64,000 bases of DNA from JAWPMT01 sp965267435 (lineage in GTDB: Bacteria; Bacteroidota; Bacteroidia; Cytophagales; Cyclobacteriaceae): NCBI GenBank assembly GCA_965267435.1, contig OZ253960.1:558001-622000 (forward strand), in the 5' to 3' direction. Made by a program: the position numbers and the translations under genes. Positions 16,799 through 25,823 of the stretch are shown one piece after another. Positions within the stretch are counted from its first letter, which is position 1. The number at the start of each line of letters is the position of its first letter. The notes beneath the pieces are model-generated. The model had not been told where the DNA came from and searched no databases. It saw only the letters and a program-made list of their open reading frames with translations.

Positions 16799-18108
16799 GA
16801 TCGGCCTTCATACTTCTATGGTTCGGGGTGCACCTGACCATGGCCCAGGGCCCCAGGATAATTACTGAGACGGAAATAACTCCTCGCCGGGGTTATGTAG
16901 GCGAACCGCGGCTACTGAGTGTAACGGTATTGTCCGAGACTTACTTTACCGCGCCAGTGAGCATCACCAACCTCAAGGTCGAAGGGGCTTTTCTTGTTCC
17001 AAGGCAAAATACCTCTACCACGGTACGGAGGAATGGTGAGACCTATGCGGGTGTTATTGTCAAGTTTTATCTCTTCCCTTACGAGGATGGGACGCTCGAA
17101 GTCCCTTCGGTCACGTTTGTCACTCTATCTCCACCGCCAGGCGATTATCGGGCCACGGATGTCCGAGTAACTACCAAAGCTACCAGTTTTGATGTCAGCG
17201 CAGTGCCGCCAACCGCCAGCACAGATCAGTGGATTGTAGCTGACAACCTGAGCGTCTCTGAGCGCTTTGACAGATCACTGGACAATTTGAAAGTAGGGGA
17301 TGTGATTACAAGGACGCTGACATTCACCGCTTCCAATACGCTGTCCGAGTTCATTCCCGAGATCGAGTGGCCTCTTATCGAAGGAGTTAGCGTTTATCCC
17401 CAACAACCCCAGTTGTCAAATGACATCACCAAAGAGTTGATTAGTGGCCGACGTGTGGAGCGCCTATCGTACCTCCTGGAGGATAGCGGCAGTGTCGTGC
17501 TGCCTGAGGTGCAGATGCAATTCTATCATCCGGGTCGTCGCGCCTTTGTCAATCGTGAAGTTCCTGCCCGTACGATCGACGTGGCTACCAATGGGGATTT
17601 GAGTCTGGTAGCCTCAGTGAAAGACAGCCTGGCGGCGTACCTTGCCGTGCAGGGCCAGGGCGCGAAGTCCAATCGCTCATTGCCAACCATTACCCGTAAG
17701 CAGATGGTATTGGTGGTGCTATTGTTGGCGGCTTTGTGGTCGTTGCGTCGATGGAGGTTGATCGCTCGCCTAAGGGCTTACATCCACCAAAGCCAATTGG
17801 CTTACAGGCAATCCGAAAGCTATCACTATCGACAACTTGTCCACCGTGCGAGGCGGGGGTCGCCTGAGGTAGTCATCAGGGCGATTTACCGGTACCTGGA
17901 TGAAGTACGACCGACGGGCTATGACCATACGCTGCGGTCGGTTGTGGAGGGGACGCCCTTAGAACGTGAAATAGAAGGGATCAACAATTACCTGTATGAC
18001 TCAGGGAAGAACCCCTCTTTGGCCGGATTGCGCAATCATTTGAAGGCGCTCCGACCCCGGCATAAGACAAGGATAGAGAAAATGGTATTGCCATATCTCA
18101 ACCCCTGA
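16792..18108 (+). CDS. batD: BatD-like protein
   Basis: A 438-residue protein with a signal peptide (ending TMAQG), an immunoglobulin-like beta-rich periplasmic region and one transmembrane helix (MVLVVLLLAALWSL, about residues 302-315) followed by a basic cytoplasmic tail. The N-terminal block RGYVGEPRLLSVTVLSETYF and the NLKVGDVITRTLTFTASN strand match the BatD 'protein BatD' family. This is the last gene of the MoxR-Bat operon, overlapping the BatB/C gene by 7 bases. BatD is thought to form the membrane-anchored scaffold of the Bat complex. The downstream gene begins 70 bases later with its own possible -7 box (TATCTTTA at 18146-18153). Confidence 0.87.
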   Translation: MVRSAFILLWFGVHLTMAQGPRIITETEITPRRGYVGEPRLLSVTVLSETYFTAPVSITNLKVEGAFLVPRQNTSTTVRRNGETYAGVIVKFYLFPYEDGTLEVPSVTFVTLSPPPGDYRATDVRVTTKATSFDVSAVPPTASTDQWIVADNLSVSERFDRSLDNLKVGDVITRTLTFTASNTLSEFIPEIEWPLIEGVSVYPQQPQLSNDITKELISGRRVERLSYLLEDSGSVVLPEVQMQFYHPGRRAFVNREVPARTIDVATNGDLSLVASVKDSLAAYLAVQGQGAKSNRSLPTITRKQMVLVVLLLAALWSLRRWRLIARLRAYIHQSQLAYRQSESYHYRQLVHRARRGSPEVVIRAIYRYLDEVRPTGYDHTLRSVVEGTPLEREIEGINNYLYDSGKNPSLAGLRNHLKALRPRHKTRIEKMVLPYLNP

Positions 18109-18177
18109 TCTGCTAGTGAATCGCGCTGCAGAACTCAGCGAGGAGTATCTTTACTATACCCAAAGAATGATGAGAAA

Positions 18178-18756
18178 ATGAAAGAAGCTATGAAACTCGT
18201 GCTTGCGATCTGTCTTTTGGCAGTGGCCACATTGTCCCTGGCTCAAGAGGAAGGTAAGAGCAAGAAGGAGCTAAAGAGGGAAAAGAAAGAGGCCAAAAAA
18301 GCCGCAAGAGCGGCGGAGCGAGTGGCTGTCGTGCTCGCGGCGAATGAGTTGCTTAACAACAAGACGTGGGTTTTGGAAGCGTCTCGACTTCGGGACAGAA
18401 GAGGGAGCAATTTCTTTAACCTTGATGCGAACCTCAACTTCGTGACCTGTGAGGTAGAGAAGGGGACGATTCAGTTGGCGTTTGATGGATTGATTGGCTG
18501 GAATGGTGTAGGAGGAGTCACGCTCGAGGGGCGATATACGGCTTACACTGTGAAAATGCCCAAGAAGGAGGGGCAAGGAGCGACTTTGCAGGCAACGATC
18601 AGCGGAACCAGAGGAGTGGCTACGCTCTTTCTTACGGTCCGGACGGATGAAGTAGAGGCTAAACTCAGTGGAAATTGGGGGACGCAATTGACGTTCTTTG
18701 GGAAATTGGTACATCCATCGGAAAGCAATGCCTACAAAGGCATGGTCACCTACTGA
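18178..18756 (+). CDS. DUF4251 domain secreted protein
   Basis: A 192-residue exported protein with a signal peptide ending at LSLAQ, then a highly charged Lys/Glu/Arg helix (GKSKKELKREKKEAKKAARAA) and a beta-rich domain. The landmarks KTWVLEASRLRDRRGSNFFNLDANLNFVTCE, a Gly-rich GWNGVGGVTLEGRYT and a final LTFFGKL are those of DUF4251. The charged linker is typical of the family, perhaps reaching across peptidoglycan. ATG at 18190 is an alternative start. The gene is convergent with the CHAD gene. The biochemical role is unknown. Confidence 0.8.
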   Translation: MKEAMKLVLAICLLAVATLSLAQEEGKSKKELKREKKEAKKAARAAERVAVVLAANELLNNKTWVLEASRLRDRRGSNFFNLDANLNFVTCEVEKGTIQLAFDGLIGWNGVGGVTLEGRYTAYTVKMPKKEGQGATLQATISGTRGVATLFLTVRTDEVEAKLSGNWGTQLTFFGKLVHPSESNAYKGMVTY

Positions 18757-18800
18757 CTGTCGACGATGCAAAGATCAGGGCTCAATCATGGGTGTCGCTG

Positions 18801-19634
18801 CTAACCAGTGAACGCTCCTCCTGACAGTCGCATGGATAAGAGGTCCAGAATCTGACGGCGATCATGGCAGATTTTCTCAGACAGGTACTTGAGGAACTCA
18901 TTCAATCGGTCCTGGGTCCGGGGAACAGGCGGGTGTGCCAACTCGCAGATTGACTCTTTGAGAACTACATGATCGTGCCAGTCCCCAATCAATTGGTTGA
19001 TCTCCTTGACCCCCGGATGTAGGGAAAGTAGCTCGTTTGAAGGCGCCAAGAGTGCCAGTATCGTGAGTATTTCATTCACCATCTTGAGGCAAATACGTAC
19101 TTTGTGCAGGCGTTTATCATCGAGGTGCTCTGCTACTCGCAGCCACTCAATTTCTTCAAGTTTCCTCCCGACAAAATGGGTTGCTTCAATGCTCATCCGC
19201 GCATCTGTCACAGAGCCGATAGCGCGATAAGTGTCGTCATAGAGCAATTGATGCCCCTGGTGGTCGAAAGTATCCTGGATCTCACTGAGTTTTTTCTTGG
19301 CCACCTTTTGCCATTGTATCTGGTCTTCTGTGTAGTATTCGAGATCCAAGTAGCCGTATTGCAGGATCAGCTGAAGGTTGATCTGTGTCTCCCGGACATG
19401 TCCTGCGGCGCTGAACAGGCCCTTGAGCAATGCGAAGTACGGGCCCTTTTCGAAACTACCCTCCGACGCGATCTCCAACAGACTTATGACCGCTCTTAGT
19501 CTTTTGATGGTAACTCTCAGTGCATGGATGTCCTCCCTTCGGAATCCCTTTCGCACGCTAACAAAGGCCTGCTGGAAGGCCTTGAAGAGTTCTTGATAGT
19601 GATTGAGTAATATGCTCGGACCTGAGCTTGTCAT
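18801..19634 (-). CDS. CHAD domain protein
   Basis: About 277 residues, all helical, matching the CHAD (conserved histidine alpha-helical) domain: HALRVTIKRLRAVISLLE near residues 36-53 and a second basic helix HKVRICLKMVNEIL, each beginning with the characteristic His, plus GDWHDHVVL near the end. CHAD domains bind inorganic polyphosphate through clusters of His, Arg and Lys. Usual partners are CYTH phosphatases or polyphosphate kinases, and none is nearby. ATG at 19634 (MTSSGPSILL) is preferred to the TTG at 19679. It lies 94 bases downstream of, and in the same direction as, the AbiC-like gene, so the two may share a transcript. Confidence 0.85.
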   Translation of the reverse strand: MTSSGPSILLNHYQELFKAFQQAFVSVRKGFRREDIHALRVTIKRLRAVISLLEIASEGSFEKGPYFALLKGLFSAAGHVRETQINLQLILQYGYLDLEYYTEDQIQWQKVAKKKLSEIQDTFDHQGHQLLYDDTYRAIGSVTDARMSIEATHFVGRKLEEIEWLRVAEHLDDKRLHKVRICLKMVNEILTILALLAPSNELLSLHPGVKEINQLIGDWHDHVVLKESICELAHPPVPRTQDRLNEFLKYLSEKICHDRRQILDLLSMRLSGGAFTG

Positions 19635-19728
19635 TCGGGTATTTCCTCCACCAAGAAAACACCCTGTCGAAAGGATCAATTCAATGCTCGGGGGATCGCA
19701 GCCAAGGTTGGGCCATGGTGGGTGGTCC

Positions 19729-20610
19729 TTACTGCTGCTTTCTCTCCTCCTTTTGCTTATTGCTTTGTTCGTAGGCTGCGGGGCTTAATTTTTCCAGATG
19801 GTAGATGTCTATATCCGTTACCGCTCTTTGATTGAGCTTTTCAAATAGTTGGTACTCGTTGGCGAGCTGAAGCAGCCTGGGTGTCTTGGCACCTAACAGT
19901 ACATAGTAGAAATGAATCAGTACCTCCTGCTCCGTATAGTGCGACTTGAGTATATCGTAGTAAAACTCCGGGTCTTCACTCTTGTTGTCCACGAAGAGCA
20001 GGAGTGTTTTGTAGTTTTCCAGGTAATGCTGAAAGGTGTTTTTGAAACCCTCGTACACGGCAAGGAAACAGTGCTCGAAAGAGACATCATCGGCAGTCTT
20101 CGCAGCGCCGGCATCGGTCTTTTTTCGGCGTTTCAGTGTAGAAGTCTCCTTCTTGAAGGCGTCATAAAAGTGATCAAAAGGATTTCCTTTCTTCCTGTTG
20201 GTGGCGGTCACCGTAGACCGAATCTGGTCCGCCGCCTGAATGTGAAAGTTCAGGAGTTGGAAGAATGTGTTTTCAAATTGCTGAATGGCAATGGTGCGTG
20301 ACTGCGACTCCATGATCTTACGACCTTCCTGCAACTCTATCCGCTGAAGTTCCAATTCCTTTTTCTGATAGACCAGCGCCAGGAAAAACAGGATGACCCC
20401 TGCCAGGGCCCAAATGGGTCCTACCGTGCCCCCGATAAATTCGCCAGCCATACCCAGGAAATTATGGTCCTGCCATATTGATTCCTCCATGGCATTGAGC
20501 TTATCTACGAATACCACGCAGACGTAAATACCAAGTGCTACGGATCCCAGCGCCAGGAGGGATAGCAGGTTGGCGAATATGCTTCCGAAAGTGATTTTGG
20601 TTTTCCCCAT
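19729..20610 (-). CDS. Putative phage abortive infection protein (putAbiC family)
   Basis: A 293-residue membrane protein. Two transmembrane helices lie near residues 10-35 and 55-82. The second contains FIGGTVGPIWALAGVILFFLALVYQ, very like the 'GxFLGGTIGPLFxLxGFxLLYxTL' block of putative abortive-infection proteins (putAbiC, PF16872). Next come a coiled coil (QKKELELQRIELQEGRKIMESQ) and FENTFFQLLNFH, another family hallmark. The cytoplasmic helical part includes YEGFKNTFQHYLENYKTLLLFVDN. Family members are proposed to stop phage growth by killing or arresting the infected cell; that has not been shown here. It is followed by the CHAD gene in the same direction. No other defence gene is nearby. 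Confidence 0.78.
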   Translation of the reverse strand: MGKTKITFGSIFANLLSLLALGSVALGIYVCVVFVDKLNAMEESIWQDHNFLGMAGEFIGGTVGPIWALAGVILFFLALVYQKKELELQRIELQEGRKIMESQSRTIAIQQFENTFFQLLNFHIQAADQIRSTVTATNRKKGNPFDHFYDAFKKETSTLKRRKKTDAGAAKTADDVSFEHCFLAVYEGFKNTFQHYLENYKTLLLFVDNKSEDPEFYYDILKSHYTEQEVLIHFYYVLLGAKTPRLLQLANEYQLFEKLNQRAVTDIDIYHLEKLSPAAYEQSNKQKEERKQQ

Positions 20611-20855
20611 AGCCAGATTCGAATGTACGGAAATCGAGGTAATAGGCGAGTTACCATTATATGGGTTGGAAGATAACGGGCTGGGTACTCTTTTCTTTGC
20701 AGTGACCGAGATACGACCATTTGATCTGGTGCTCTTAGAGGTCGAGAGGAATTTGTTCCCCGCGTCAGATTCTGATTAAGCAATAAATCCCTTAAAACCG
20801 GTGTCAGTCAACTGAACAAAGGAGTATATTAGCACGAATTCACATTTCTTAAAAG

Positions 20856-21320
20856 ATGAGACGATCATTCATTATCGCATTTCTTTTCGTTGTTCTGGCT
20901 GTTTTGACTTTCGAGTCTGAAGCACAAGCCAATTGGGAGCTAGGTATCCGCGGGGCTGACAACTTCTCCGCCGAAGCGACCATACCCATTGCTGCCGCAC
21001 CAAGATTTCATCCGGCTGTCTACTTTGACAGATTTGGAACTGCAGCCTACTTCGATTGGATGTTCGCCTTGACCGGGGGGCCTCAGGGCTTGAAATTCTA
21101 TCCGGGAGTAGGACCTGAGTTTTGGTTTGGTGGCGACTTCGATTTTGACATTGCTGGGAACTTCGGCGTTGAATATTCCTTTGAATTTCCCCTGACCGTT
21201 GGCTTCGATTGGCGACCGGCCTTTCGAACAACCGATAACTTCGACTTCAGGACTGGAAATTGGGGCCTCAGCGCGCGTTTTAGATTCGGAGAGGGGGTAG
21301 GTTTCCAACGGACAAACTGA
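20856..21320 (+). CDS. Small outer-membrane beta-barrel-like protein
   Basis: A 154-residue exported protein with a signal peptide ending at SEAQA. The mature part is rich in Phe, Gly and Asp with amphipathic strands (NWELGIRGADNFSAEATIPI, GLKFYPGVGPEFWFGGDFDFDIAGNFGVEYSFEF, NWGLSARFRFGEG), as in small 8-stranded barrels. The family is not recognised. A weak TATATTAG box lies about 30 bases upstream of the ATG. It is divergent from the AbiC-like gene with about 245 bases between, and the kinase gene follows after about 50 bases. Confidence 0.65.
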   Translation: MRRSFIIAFLFVVLAVLTFESEAQANWELGIRGADNFSAEATIPIAAAPRFHPAVYFDRFGTAAYFDWMFALTGGPQGLKFYPGVGPEFWFGGDFDFDIAGNFGVEYSFEFPLTVGFDWRPAFRTTDNFDFRTGNWGLSARFRFGEGVGFQRTN

Positions 21321-21372
21321 GAACGTTGTCTCTATAAGACACCGATTGTGGTGTCTAATTTTCTTAAGTGCA

Positions 21373-23220
21373 ATGGGAGCTGTCCGGCTACTTACGTTTA
21401 GTTTCATAACACTTCTAGTAGTGAGTCTCGAGGTTCATGGTCAGACGACCGTGACACAGGCAGAGATTGATTCGCTGATCGAGGAAGTGAAGCGAACGTA
21501 CTATGGTCGCCCTGACAGTGCGCTTCGAATGGCGCGTGAGGCGCTTGACAAGGCATCCGAAATTGGTTATGATGAGGGACGCCTTCGTGGGCTAAGATGG
21601 ATCGGTAATGCTCATTTTCTATTGGGCAGGCTCGATAGCGCGGCGACCTATATGCTGCGGCTGCTGGATATAGCCTATGATGAAGGCAACCTGAGCGTGC
21701 AGGCAGATGTCATGATTGACATCGGACAAACCTATGATGAGATCGATATGCACAGCCTGGCTTTCGACTATTTCTCGCAGGCCCATGAGATCAGGCTGGA
21801 GATGGGTGACCCAGAGCGGATTGCCGTTACTACCATCAACCTCGCTTATCATTACTTGCTCCGAGGGGAGCTGGATTCTGCACTGGTCTACTACGATCAG
21901 ACGCAGAAGATCTATGAGAATACTCCCGAGTTGGAGCCCAACTCTTTTCTGTACAATGAGATGAGCTCGGTATATCTCCAGCAGGGGCGCTATGACGATG
22001 CCCGGGAAAGCATCAATATTGCTATTGAACTCGACAAAGAGACCAATAATAACTGGAATCTATGTTATGACTACGTCGTCCTGGCCCAGCTGGAATTAGA
22101 ACTCGGAGATGTCTCAAAGGCCGAGGCGCTGGTGCTGGATGCCTTGCGAATATCAGAAGCGAGCGGGGTGGTGATAGAGAAGGACCTCATTTATAAAATG
22201 CTGTCCGACGTGAAAACAAGACAGGGCCAGTACAGGGAAGCGCTCGACTACCTTACCATGGGCTACCAGTATGCCGACAGCCTCAATCTGACCAGAAGGG
22301 GTCAAAAGATTCTGGCACTGGACCACTACAAGCGCGAAAAAGAGAATCAGATCGCTACACTACAGTTGACAAGTGACAACCATCAAAAGGACGATCAGAT
22401 CATGAGACAGCGGTTTCTGATCTTCAGCATTGCCATCGTATTGGTGGTTACATTCGGTGCAGCGGGATTGTTGTTTCGCCAAAACAGACGATTGGCCTCA
22501 GCACAAAGCAAAATCGAGGATCAGAATGTCGACTTGAAGCTGCTTAATTCTTCGAAGAGTAAGCTCTTCTCCATAGTCACACATGACATTCGCAATCCCC
22601 TGGCGCATCTCAACAGTATGCTGAAAATGGTGGCTAATGGAGAGATCACCAAGGAGGAGTTCACCGAATTTACGGGCTTACTGGTGGATCATACGGACCG
22701 GTTGACAACGCTATCTGAGACGCTGATCGACTGGTCGAGGAGTCAGGAGGTAGGGCTGAGTGCGGAGAAAGAAGCAGTGAACATCGGTGACTTGATATCC
22801 CGATCTGTGGATCAGCTATTGCACATGGCCAATGAGAAACGCATTGAACTTCGATATGAAAATGGCCAACAGGTCGACGTGCAGGTGGACCCGACGATGA
22901 TGACATTGGCGATCAACAATCTCCTGACCAACGCCATCAAGTTTACACCGACATCGGGTGAAATCGTTATTCGAACCAAAGCAAAGTCAAAGAAAGTCAA
23001 GATCCATATCGAGGACTCTGGTGTGGGTATCGACCCAGACCTGATCGAAAACCTCAGGAAAGGGGATGTGAGAACCCAGCGCGGTACTGACAATGAGCGC
23101 GGCACAGGTATCGGACTGATGCTGACATTGGATCTCATCGTCTTAAATGGAGGCCGCCTCGATGCAGTGAAAAACGAAGAGAAGGGCAGCACCTTTACCA
23201 TCACACTGCCGCAAGCTTAG
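21373..23220 (+). CDS. TPR-containing sensor histidine kinase
   Basis: About 615 residues from ATG 21373; a TTG at 21346 would add nine residues. A signal or anchor segment is followed by roughly 300 periplasmic residues of tetratricopeptide repeats (LRGLRWIGNAHFLLGRLDSAATY, LAYHYLLRGELDSALVYYDQ, MSSVYLQQGRYDDARESINIA). A single transmembrane helix (FLIFSIAIVLVVTFGAAGLLF) leads to a coiled coil and the kinase core: H-box SIVTHDIRNPLAHLNS with His about residue 404, N-box NNLLTNAIKFT, G1 DSGVGID and G2 GTGIGLMLT. No receiver domain and no response-regulator gene is in the window, so it is an orphan. The periplasmic TPR domain likely binds a protein or peptide signal. Confidence 0.9.
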   Translation: MGAVRLLTFSFITLLVVSLEVHGQTTVTQAEIDSLIEEVKRTYYGRPDSALRMAREALDKASEIGYDEGRLRGLRWIGNAHFLLGRLDSAATYMLRLLDIAYDEGNLSVQADVMIDIGQTYDEIDMHSLAFDYFSQAHEIRLEMGDPERIAVTTINLAYHYLLRGELDSALVYYDQTQKIYENTPELEPNSFLYNEMSSVYLQQGRYDDARESINIAIELDKETNNNWNLCYDYVVLAQLELELGDVSKAEALVLDALRISEASGVVIEKDLIYKMLSDVKTRQGQYREALDYLTMGYQYADSLNLTRRGQKILALDHYKREKENQIATLQLTSDNHQKDDQIMRQRFLIFSIAIVLVVTFGAAGLLFRQNRRLASAQSKIEDQNVDLKLLNSSKSKLFSIVTHDIRNPLAHLNSMLKMVANGEITKEEFTEFTGLLVDHTDRLTTLSETLIDWSRSQEVGLSAEKEAVNIGDLISRSVDQLLHMANEKRIELRYENGQQVDVQVDPTMMTLAINNLLTNAIKFTPTSGEIVIRTKAKSKKVKIHIEDSGVGIDPDLIENLRKGDVRTQRGTDNERGTGIGLMLTLDLIVLNGGRLDAVKNEEKGSTFTITLPQA

Positions 23221-23282
23221 CCTGCAGTTTCATTTGTTCTACTCTTTTTCCAGGGGTACTTTTGGTTGAAGCGACACCAAAA

Positions 23283-24551
23283 ATGAAGAACCTACTACCC
23301 CTGACCGGTCTGGCATTGTTCATTTCGTGCCAATCCTCGCCAAAACAGGCAACGTCTGAAATACACCAGGGCTACAGCGAAACTGCCGACCAATACGAAG
23401 TGGATGGCTGGGTCATCAGCAACGTCGATGTGAAAGCTGATTTATGGAATCCCAGAGGGAAGACGCCTGAGCAAATTGAAGAACGCGCGCAATTCCTTAA
23501 TGCATCCTATGAGGTAAAGAGAACTGCGGAACAACAGGAACGGGCCAACCGGGTGAAGGAGAAATACAAAGATGCCATTGTGATCAACAGTCTACTGGCT
23601 GCGACTGTCGGAATTCAAAGCACGACACCAGAGGATTTTCGGAGTGGTCTCGAGAGAAATCGAGCGGCAGGTATGACCCTGGTATCTGCCACAGTGTGGG
23701 CTTTCCCGGGGGACGGCGATGGAGACGAGCGAGACATGTTTGAACGCATAACTGCTTCCAATGAAGTGGTAGATGAGATCGGCGTAGTCATTGCTGAATC
23801 TGTGGACGAAATCCGGCAGGCCAAAGAAGACGGCAAGATGGCACTCATATACAATACACAGGGATCAGATTACGCGATAGAGGACATGGACATGGTCCGT
23901 CGGTCTAAGGAAGCGGGCGTCATGATCTCAAACTTTGTGTACAATAAAAACAACGCGTTGGCGGGCGGAGGCTCGGCACAGGACATGGGGGTCACCGAAT
24001 TGGGGGAGGAGTTTGTCAAGGCACTGAATGATAACAGGATTGTGGTGGATGTGTCCCACTCCAGCGATCAAACGGCCATTGATGCATCAAGGCTTTCTGC
24101 CAAACCTGTTTTGGCCTCTCATTCGCCAGTAAAGGCACTCTATGAAATTGGTAGAAACCTTAGCGATGATGCCATCAAAGCCATTGGTGAAACAAATGGA
24201 TGCATCTGTACCACGGGGGTAGGGACGTTTTTGAATCCCCAGTTTGATGCGTCTCCAGAGGAGTTTGTCAAGCACGTTGTATACGTAGCTGACCTCATCG
24301 GCAAAGACAAGACGTGTTTCTCAACGGATTACATGGGCAACCCCCTGGAGATGTTCAGAAAGAGCATTGCCAAGGTCGATTTCTATCCACCGGAGAAGGG
24401 GTTTGGTGGGCCCGCATCTAATATGGCTGCGCAGCACATCTGGGATGTCGCAGCTATTCTGGAAGATGAGCATGGCTGGACCGAAGATGAGATCAGAGGG
24501 TTTTTGGGGGAGAATCTGCTAAGAGTCTATGCAGCCAATTGGGACAACTGA
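23283..24551 (+). CDS. Divergent M19 (membrane dipeptidase-like) lipoprotein
   Basis: 422 residues from ATG 23283, a lipoprotein with Cys near residue 16 (LALFISC). The fold is that of renal dipeptidase-type peptidase M19: VVDVSHSSDQTAIDAS (His259), PVLASHSPVKAL (His280), a late FSTDYMGNP, and a C-terminal GFLGENLLRVY typical of the family. Two usual metal-binding elements look altered: the early HxD position reads AIVINSLLA (about 98-106) and the bridging-Glu position reads YNTQGS (about 190-195). The substrate, presumably a dipeptide or related amide, is therefore uncertain. It is paralogous to 25824-27002, with a VOC gene and a CDGSH gene between. Confidence 0.8.
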   Translation: MKNLLPLTGLALFISCQSSPKQATSEIHQGYSETADQYEVDGWVISNVDVKADLWNPRGKTPEQIEERAQFLNASYEVKRTAEQQERANRVKEKYKDAIVINSLLAATVGIQSTTPEDFRSGLERNRAAGMTLVSATVWAFPGDGDGDERDMFERITASNEVVDEIGVVIAESVDEIRQAKEDGKMALIYNTQGSDYAIEDMDMVRRSKEAGVMISNFVYNKNNALAGGGSAQDMGVTELGEEFVKALNDNRIVVDVSHSSDQTAIDASRLSAKPVLASHSPVKALYEIGRNLSDDAIKAIGETNGCICTTGVGTFLNPQFDASPEEFVKHVVYVADLIGKDKTCFSTDYMGNPLEMFRKSIAKVDFYPPEKGFGGPASNMAAQHIWDVAAILEDEHGWTEDEIRGFLGENLLRVYAANWDN

Positions 24552-24580
24552 TCATTCAATTTCACAAATAGATTTGAACT

Positions 24581-25036
24581 ATGGACTTATCAGAATTTCC
24601 AGTACCGAATGAAGGCTTTGTTGTGACCCAATTTCTAGTGGTCAAAGATGCCATAGCCTCTGCAAAGTATTACGCCCAGGTTTTTGGGGCTAAACTCCTT
24701 CACGAAGGACATCCATCCTTTGTAAAAATGGCCAACACCTGGCTGATCCTCAATGAGGGAGGAGGCCCTACGGAAGACAAACCAGACTACTACCTGGAAG
24801 CGCCTACACCGGACACTAGGACTGTCAGAAGCTTCCTGAATATTCGGGTGGCCGATATACAGCAATGCTACAAAGATTGGACGGCCAGAGGTGCTGAATT
24901 TTTAACACCGCCAAAGGACATGGGAGCTGAATGGCGGGCGTACATCAAAGACCCCGATGGGTTCATTATCGAAGTGGGCGAACTCAAATCAGATGCTCCC
25001 GATACCTTGTCCAATACCTGGGACGGCTCCAAGTAA
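24581..25036 (+). CDS. VOC-family (glyoxalase-like) protein
   Basis: A 151-residue cytoplasmic protein with the vicinal-oxygen-chelate fold: a first module VTQFLVVKDAIASAKYYAQVFGAKLLHEG and a second FLNIRVADIQQCYKDWTARGAEFLTPPKDMG ending IKDPDGFIIEVGEL. The final Glu (IIEVGE) is the usual metal ligand, but the His that often starts the first strand is missing (FLVV). Members include glyoxalases, dioxygenases and antibiotic-resistance proteins; the substrate is not predictable. It follows the dipeptidase-like gene by 30 bases in the same direction, so probably the same operon. Confidence 0.85.
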   Translation: MDLSEFPVPNEGFVVTQFLVVKDAIASAKYYAQVFGAKLLHEGHPSFVKMANTWLILNEGGGPTEDKPDYYLEAPTPDTRTVRSFLNIRVADIQQCYKDWTARGAEFLTPPKDMGAEWRAYIKDPDGFIIEVGELKSDAPDTLSNTWDGSK

Positions 25037-25117
25037 ACAGGGTTCTTGGAGAGACTACATGTTGCCGGATATGGAATCCGCAAAATCTGTCTAGATTAGG
25101 GTAGTCCTAACCCAATC

Positions 25118-25756
25118 ATGATGAAAGAAGACAATAAACCCTCGATCACCCCAACGGAGAATGGTCCTTATCTCGTGAAGGGTCAACCTAATCTGGCCAA
25201 CCGACACGGCCCGGTCGAAACACAGGAAACAATGGCTCTGTGCCGCTGCGGAGGCTCTGGCAACAAACCCTTTTGCGATGGCACCCACGCTAAAAATGGC
25301 TTTTCCTCCGCCAAATTGGACGGCCGGGTCAAAGACCAGCGGGACAACTACGAAGGGGAGAAGATCGTCATTCACGACAATCGGGGTATCTGTGCACATG
25401 CGGGATATTGTACCGATGGGTTGGCCACTGTTTTTCATCTGAACGAAGAGCCCTGGATCCACCCCAAGTCGGACACAGCAGAGCATATCATCAAGACCAT
25501 CAGGAAGTGCCCGTCAGGCGCCCTGAGCTATTCTGTGGAAGGGACGGAGCATCGTGATCGAGAGGGTGAGCCTTCAATCTTTATTGCTCCCAATGGGCCG
25601 TACGTGGTATCAGGCGGACCCAGTCTGGAAAACACCGAAAGAGGGTCTGGTGCTTCTACCGAGCACTTCACCATGTGCCGATGTGGCGGGTCCAAAAACA
25701 AGCCCTTCTGTGATGGTACGCATTGGTACAATAAGTTTAAAGATGATAAGAATTAG
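25118..25756 (+). CDS. Double CDGSH protein with central Fer4_19-type domain
   Basis: A 212-residue protein with three iron-sulfur modules in a row. CDGSH motif 1 is CRCGGSGNKPFCDGTH (Cys42, Cys44, Cys53, His57) and motif 2 is CRCGGSKNKPFCDGTH (Cys187, Cys189, Cys198, His202), both complete for a 3Cys-1His 2Fe-2S cluster. Between them, residues 80-140 match the divergent 4Fe-4S single-cluster domain Fer4_19 (RGICAHAGYCTDGLATVF and KCPSGALSY, with Cys92, Cys98, Cys131). Each CDGSH domain is preceded by NGPYLV/NGPYVV strands, so the protein looks like an internal duplication flanking the ferredoxin-like part. There is no signal peptide. It may act in electron transfer or iron-sulfur handling. 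Confidence 0.88.
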   Translation: MMKEDNKPSITPTENGPYLVKGQPNLANRHGPVETQETMALCRCGGSGNKPFCDGTHAKNGFSSAKLDGRVKDQRDNYEGEKIVIHDNRGICAHAGYCTDGLATVFHLNEEPWIHPKSDTAEHIIKTIRKCPSGALSYSVEGTEHRDREGEPSIFIAPNGPYVVSGGPSLENTERGSGASTEHFTMCRCGGSKNKPFCDGTHWYNKFKDDKN

Positions 25757-25823
25757 TACAGGGGTGATCTGGCCATGGGTAGAAATCCGGGGGTATGATA
25801 CGTGATCATCAATTGCATTGAAA

